Assembly: GCF_006517815.1 (NCBI RefSeq)
Contig: NZ_CP041198.1
Span: forward strand, 1,116,001 to 1,180,000
Direction of reading: 5' to 3'
Source of the DNA: Pseudarthrobacter sp. NIBRBAC000502770
Lineage (GTDB): Bacteria > Actinomycetota > Actinomycetes > Actinomycetales > Micrococcaceae
DNA: 64,000 bases
Shown: positions 61,563 to 64,000 of the stretch, one piece after another
How positions within the stretch are numbered: position 1 is the stretch's first letter
Layout of the letters: every line of letters begins with the position of its first letter
Notes under the pieces: generated by a model
What the model was told of the DNA's origin: nothing
The model's input: the letters and a program-made list of their open reading frames with translations, nothing else
The model's database searches: none
Made by a program: the position numbers and the translations under genes

Positions 61563-62282
61563 TCAGTCGGCCAGCCTGAGCCGGGCGCCGTTGAGTCCGG
61601 CCGCCGGGGTGTCGAAGAGCCGGACGACGGCGGCAGCCAGGTCAGCCACGTCCGTGGCCCCGGGGAACTTCCGCTCGGGGTGGGCGCGGCGCAGTTCGTC
61701 GTCAACCAGTGCCTTGACCACCAGGATGGTGGCAGCGGCAAGGCTCCCGCCGTCCCCGGAGGCGCGGCGGAAGCCGTCCGCCATGGCAATGGTCCAGGCC
61801 TCCGCGGCCGCCTTGGCTGCCACGTAGCTGGCCACCGCCGCGGTGGGTTTGTCCAGTGCGGTGGAGGACACCATGGCGAACCTGCCGGCAGGCGACGCGG
61901 CGATATCGTCAAAAAAGACGCGTGAGACATTCCGGAGCGTGGTGACCGCCCCGCGTTCCAGGAAGTCCCAGTCTTCGTCGGACTGATCGGCGATGCCCTT
62001 GGCTCCGCGCCAGCCGCCCACCAGGTGGATCACCGCGTCAACCGGCCCGAAGGCTCCGCCGAGCTGCTCCCGGAGCTGCCGGACGCCGTCGAAATCCGCG
62101 AGGTCGCACGTGAAGGGGGCGACGCCGTCGCCCGCCTTCTCCGCCGCCGCCGCGATCCGGGCCTGGTCCGATCCCACGGTGGCCACGCGGTGGCCCGCGG
62201 CAGCGAGGGCACGCGCAACGGCGACGCCGGACGGGCCGCTGCCGCCGGTGACCAGGACGCGGGCAGCGCCGGGGCCGGTCAC
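61563..62282 (-). CDS. SDR family oxidoreductase
   Basis: A 239-residue short-chain dehydrogenase. The cofactor loop is VLVTGGSGPSGVAVARAL at residues about 9-26, CDLADFDGVRQL follows, the active-site Ser is in FAMVSSTAL and the Tyr/Lys pair is replaced by SYVAAKAAAEAW (Y-x3-K), so the catalytic set is complete. Substrate unknown. GTG 62282 overlaps the DUF6421 stop by four bases, which supports this start and co-translation; the longer frame to 62447 lies inside DUF6421. Confidence 0.88.
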   Translation of the reverse strand: MTGPGAARVLVTGGSGPSGVAVARALAAAGHRVATVGSDQARIAAAAEKAGDGVAPFTCDLADFDGVRQLREQLGGAFGPVDAVIHLVGGWRGAKGIADQSDEDWDFLERGAVTTLRNVSRVFFDDIAASPAGRFAMVSSTALDKPTAAVASYVAAKAAAEAWTIAMADGFRRASGDGGSLAAATILVVKALVDDELRRAHPERKFPGATDVADLAAAVVRLFDTPAAGLNGARLRLAD

Positions 62283-63646
62283 AGGGCGGAGTGGCCGGTG
62301 ATGCCGGCGGTCGACTCGATGACGGGGCGCATCTTCTTCTCCAATGCTTCGTAGAACATGGACAACGGGAATTCGTCGTCCAGGACCTGGTCCGTGAGTC
62401 CGCGGGGCGTCCCCGCCAGCGGCAGCGCGTCCGGGCCCTTGGCCCACACGGAGGCCGGGTTGGGGGTGACGGTGGCCGATACCAGCTGGTAGGCCGCCAG
62501 CCAGTGGGCGGTCTTGGGCCGGTCGATGGAGCGCCAGTACAGATCGTCGATGCCGGCTCCGAGGGCGATCACGGCGTCGGCCACCTCATCCCAATCGATG
62601 GTAAGCCGTGTGTCCGTCCAGTGCAGAACGTGCTGCTGGTGCAGCCAGGCGAACAGGAGCTGGCCACCGAGGCCGTCGTAGTTGCGGACGCGGCTGCCGG
62701 TGATGGCAAAGCGGAAAATGCGGTCAAAGATGATGGCGTACTGGACCAGCTTGGCGTGCCGGCGGGCTTCGGGGTCGGCGTCATCGTCTTTTTCGATCCG
62801 GACGGATTCGCGGAAGGCGGTGAGGTCGCAGCGCAGTTCCTCCAGCGAGTACAGGAAATAGGGCATCCGCTGCTTGATCATGAAGGGATCGAAGGGCAGG
62901 TCGCCGCGCATGTGCGTCCGGTCGTGGATCAGGTCCCACATGACGAAGGTCGCTTCGGTGAGGTCCTGGTCAACGAGCAGTTCCGCGGCGCCCGCCGGGA
63001 GTTCCAGGGAGGTGATCTCCGCGGCGGCCTTGAGTACCCGGCGGAACCGGGCAGCTTCCCGGTCGGCAAAGATGGCACCCCACGTGAAAGTGGGGGTCCG
63101 GCTGACAGCCACGGTCTCGGGGAAGAGCACGGCCGAGTTGGTGTCGTAGCCCGGGGTGAAGTCCACGAAGCGGATGGGGACGAACAGTTTGTTGGAGTGC
63201 CCGCCGGCTTCCAGGCCCGCGATGAACTCCGGCCAGATCACCTCCACCAGCACGGCCTCCACCAGCCGGCTGCTGCTGCCGTTCTGGGTGTACATGGGGA
63301 ACACCACCAGGTGCTGCAGGCCGTCGCGGCGCTGCTCCTGTGGCTGGAACGCCAGCAGCGAGGACAGGAAGTCCGGAACGGCGAATCCGCCCGCGGCCCA
63401 TGCCCGGAAATCAGCGCACGCGGCCTCGAGGTAGGCGGCATCGTGCGGAAAGGCAGGGGAGAGGGCCGTGACGGCGTCCACGATGGTTTCCACGTGGCGT
63501 GCAGCTGTCGCGTGGTCGGCCGCCTCGGGAATTGATCCGTCTTGGACCTGGAGTGCCTGGAGGGCGGTGGCTGCGCCTTTGAGCCGCAGCCAGTCCTGGT
63601 TCTGCGCGGAAATACCGGTAACGGCGGTGGTCAGGGTCTCTGTCAT
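62279..63646 (-). CDS. DUF6421 family protein
   Basis: A 455-residue soluble protein of an uncharacterised actinobacterial family. Notable are DLIHDRTHMRGDLPFDPF near residue 235, where closely spaced His/Asp residues could bind metal, and WLHQQHVLHWTDTR near 345. No signal peptide or membrane helix. ATG 63646 follows GAAAGG. It is the first gene of an operon with the SDR enzyme, and two inverted repeats lie just upstream. Function unknown; the SDR partner hints at small-molecule metabolism. Confidence 0.82.
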   Translation of the reverse strand: MTETLTTAVTGISAQNQDWLRLKGAATALQALQVQDGSIPEAADHATAARHVETIVDAVTALSPAFPHDAAYLEAACADFRAWAAGGFAVPDFLSSLLAFQPQEQRRDGLQHLVVFPMYTQNGSSSRLVEAVLVEVIWPEFIAGLEAGGHSNKLFVPIRFVDFTPGYDTNSAVLFPETVAVSRTPTFTWGAIFADREAARFRRVLKAAAEITSLELPAGAAELLVDQDLTEATFVMWDLIHDRTHMRGDLPFDPFMIKQRMPYFLYSLEELRCDLTAFRESVRIEKDDDADPEARRHAKLVQYAIIFDRIFRFAITGSRVRNYDGLGGQLLFAWLHQQHVLHWTDTRLTIDWDEVADAVIALGAGIDDLYWRSIDRPKTAHWLAAYQLVSATVTPNPASVWAKGPDALPLAGTPRGLTDQVLDDEFPLSMFYEALEKKMRPVIESTAGITGHSAL

Positions 63647-63660
63647 CGTCGGCTGCCTTT

Positions 63661-63700
63661 CTGGTTGCTTGCTTCTCTGGCGAGCGTAGCAAGCAACCAG
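63661..63700. promoter_or_regulatory. Perfect 13-bp inverted repeat before DUF6421
   Basis: CTGGTTGCTTGCT (63661-63673) and AGCAAGCAACCAG (63688-63700) with a 14-base spacer, 15 bases from the ATG. The arms contain a repeated TTGCTTGCT. It may be a repressor operator; in RNA it would form a stem near the ribosome site. Confidence 0.6.
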
Positions 63701-63705
63701 TAGGA

Positions 63706-63732
63706 CTTATGCCCGGACGGCCTTTGCATAAG
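63706..63732. promoter_or_regulatory. Second inverted repeat before DUF6421
   Basis: CTTATGC (63706-63712) and GCATAAG (63726-63732), spacer 13. On the minus strand the inner arm gives CATAAG, a possible -10, so a protein bound here could compete with RNA polymerase. It lies only five bases from the first repeat. Confidence 0.5.
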
Positions 63733-63814
63733 CAGAACTTAGCCTAGTGCCGTTGCCTGCTGGATCGAGACCGTGCTTTGGCTGTGGGATCCGTGGATCC
63801 AGGGCTACGCCCCG

Positions 63815-64000
63815 TTAGCCCTGCGCCCCATGGTCTGCCCCCTGGTTTTCCGTCTCATCCTTGGTGACGAGCCGGAGGGAGACGGAGTTAATGCAGTAGC
63901 GCTGGTCCGTGGGGGTGCCGTAACCCTCGCCTTCGAATACGTGGCCCAGGTGCGAGTCGCACGAGGCGCACCGGACTTCGATCCTTTCCATGCCGAGGGT
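63815..64000 (-). CDS. msrB: Peptide-methionine (R)-S-oxide reductase, 3' part
   Basis: The last ~61 residues of MsrB, which repairs methionine-R-sulfoxide in proteins. The zinc motif [14 protein letters not shown] (C-x2-C) and the catalytic Cys in [12 protein letters not shown] are present. The tail ends with a short polar stretch ([13 protein letters not shown]). The start is beyond the right edge of the window. Confidence 0.95.
   Translation of the reverse strand, partial: TLGMERIEVRCASCDSHLGHVFEGEGYGTPTDQRYCINSVSLRLVTKDETENQGADHGAQG

Noticed and set aside
1..64000. CRISPR array, tRNA or rRNA gene
   Set aside because: No regularly spaced direct repeats, no T-arm/anticodon pattern and no conserved rRNA segment were found on reading both strands by eye.

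Overview
This window is high-GC chromosomal DNA from an actinobacterium, most likely a member of the Micrococcaceae close to Arthrobacter/Pseudarthrobacter. The reasons are the strong GC bias at third codon positions, many GTG starts, and actinobacterium-specific families (SepH, DUF3710, DUF3159, DUF3000, DUF3093, DUF5998, DUF6421, DUF7455). The gene order sigA ... sepH-DUF3093-dut-DUF3710-OB-DUF3159-ceoC-ceoB-APC permease-RNA methyltransferase ... dxs ... RNase D-DUF3000 is a conserved actinobacterial neighbourhood, also seen in mycobacteria. I assigned families by recognising motifs and ran no database search. I saw no tRNA, rRNA, CRISPR array or intact insertion sequence.

Layout. 1-8.5 kb: dihydrolipoamide dehydrogenase (cut by the window start), leucyl aminopeptidase, a PAC2 protein, an MFS transporter, a DUF4192 protein and the primary sigma factor with a very strong terminator. 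8.6-11.3 kb: a small zinc-ribbon-like protein and topoisomerase IV subunit B (ParE). 11.3-19.1 kb: a BlaI repressor/M56 metalloprotease pair, divergent from cytochrome bd oxidase (cydA, cydB) and a single-chain CydD-CydC exporter; three near-identical palindromes lie between them. 19.1-29.5 kb: a DinB protein, a two-gene ABC exporter, topoisomerase IV subunit A (ParC), a GNAT/acyl-CoA-synthetase-like protein, and an operon of DUF5998, a phosphodiesterase-like protein and thymidine kinase.

29.5-33.5 kb is an accessory-looking block: a lone PASTA protein, two small hypothetical genes, short palindromic repeats, a gene-free stretch, a DUF222/HNH endonuclease and a RibD-type reductase. 33.6-46 kb returns to the conserved core: SepH, dUTPase, DUF genes, a potassium module (two TrkA/Ceo regulators divergent from a KimA-type importer), an RNA methyltransferase and aconitase. 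46-54.8 kb: dxs heads a tight run of genes ending in a nucleoside hydrolase, followed by a complete ECF transporter (S, T and a two-domain ATPase) behind a structured leader. 54.8-64 kb, minus strand: a fatty-acid beta-oxidation pair (thiolase plus FadJ-type protein) with a palindromic operator over its promoter, RNase D, DUF3000, a threonine aldolase-type enzyme, an SDR/DUF6421 operon with two inverted repeats upstream, and the end of msrB.

The most interesting points are: (1) the BlaI/M56 pair facing cydAB-cydDC with three shared palindromes, suggesting protease-controlled expression of the bd oxidase; (2) at least eight genes with a -10 hexamer exactly six bases before the start codon and usually no Shine-Dalgarno, i.e. 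predicted leaderless mRNAs; (3) the nucleoside hydrolase plus ECF importer with a candidate RNA leader; (4) the operator over the fadA promoter; (5) the repeat-bearing accessory block.
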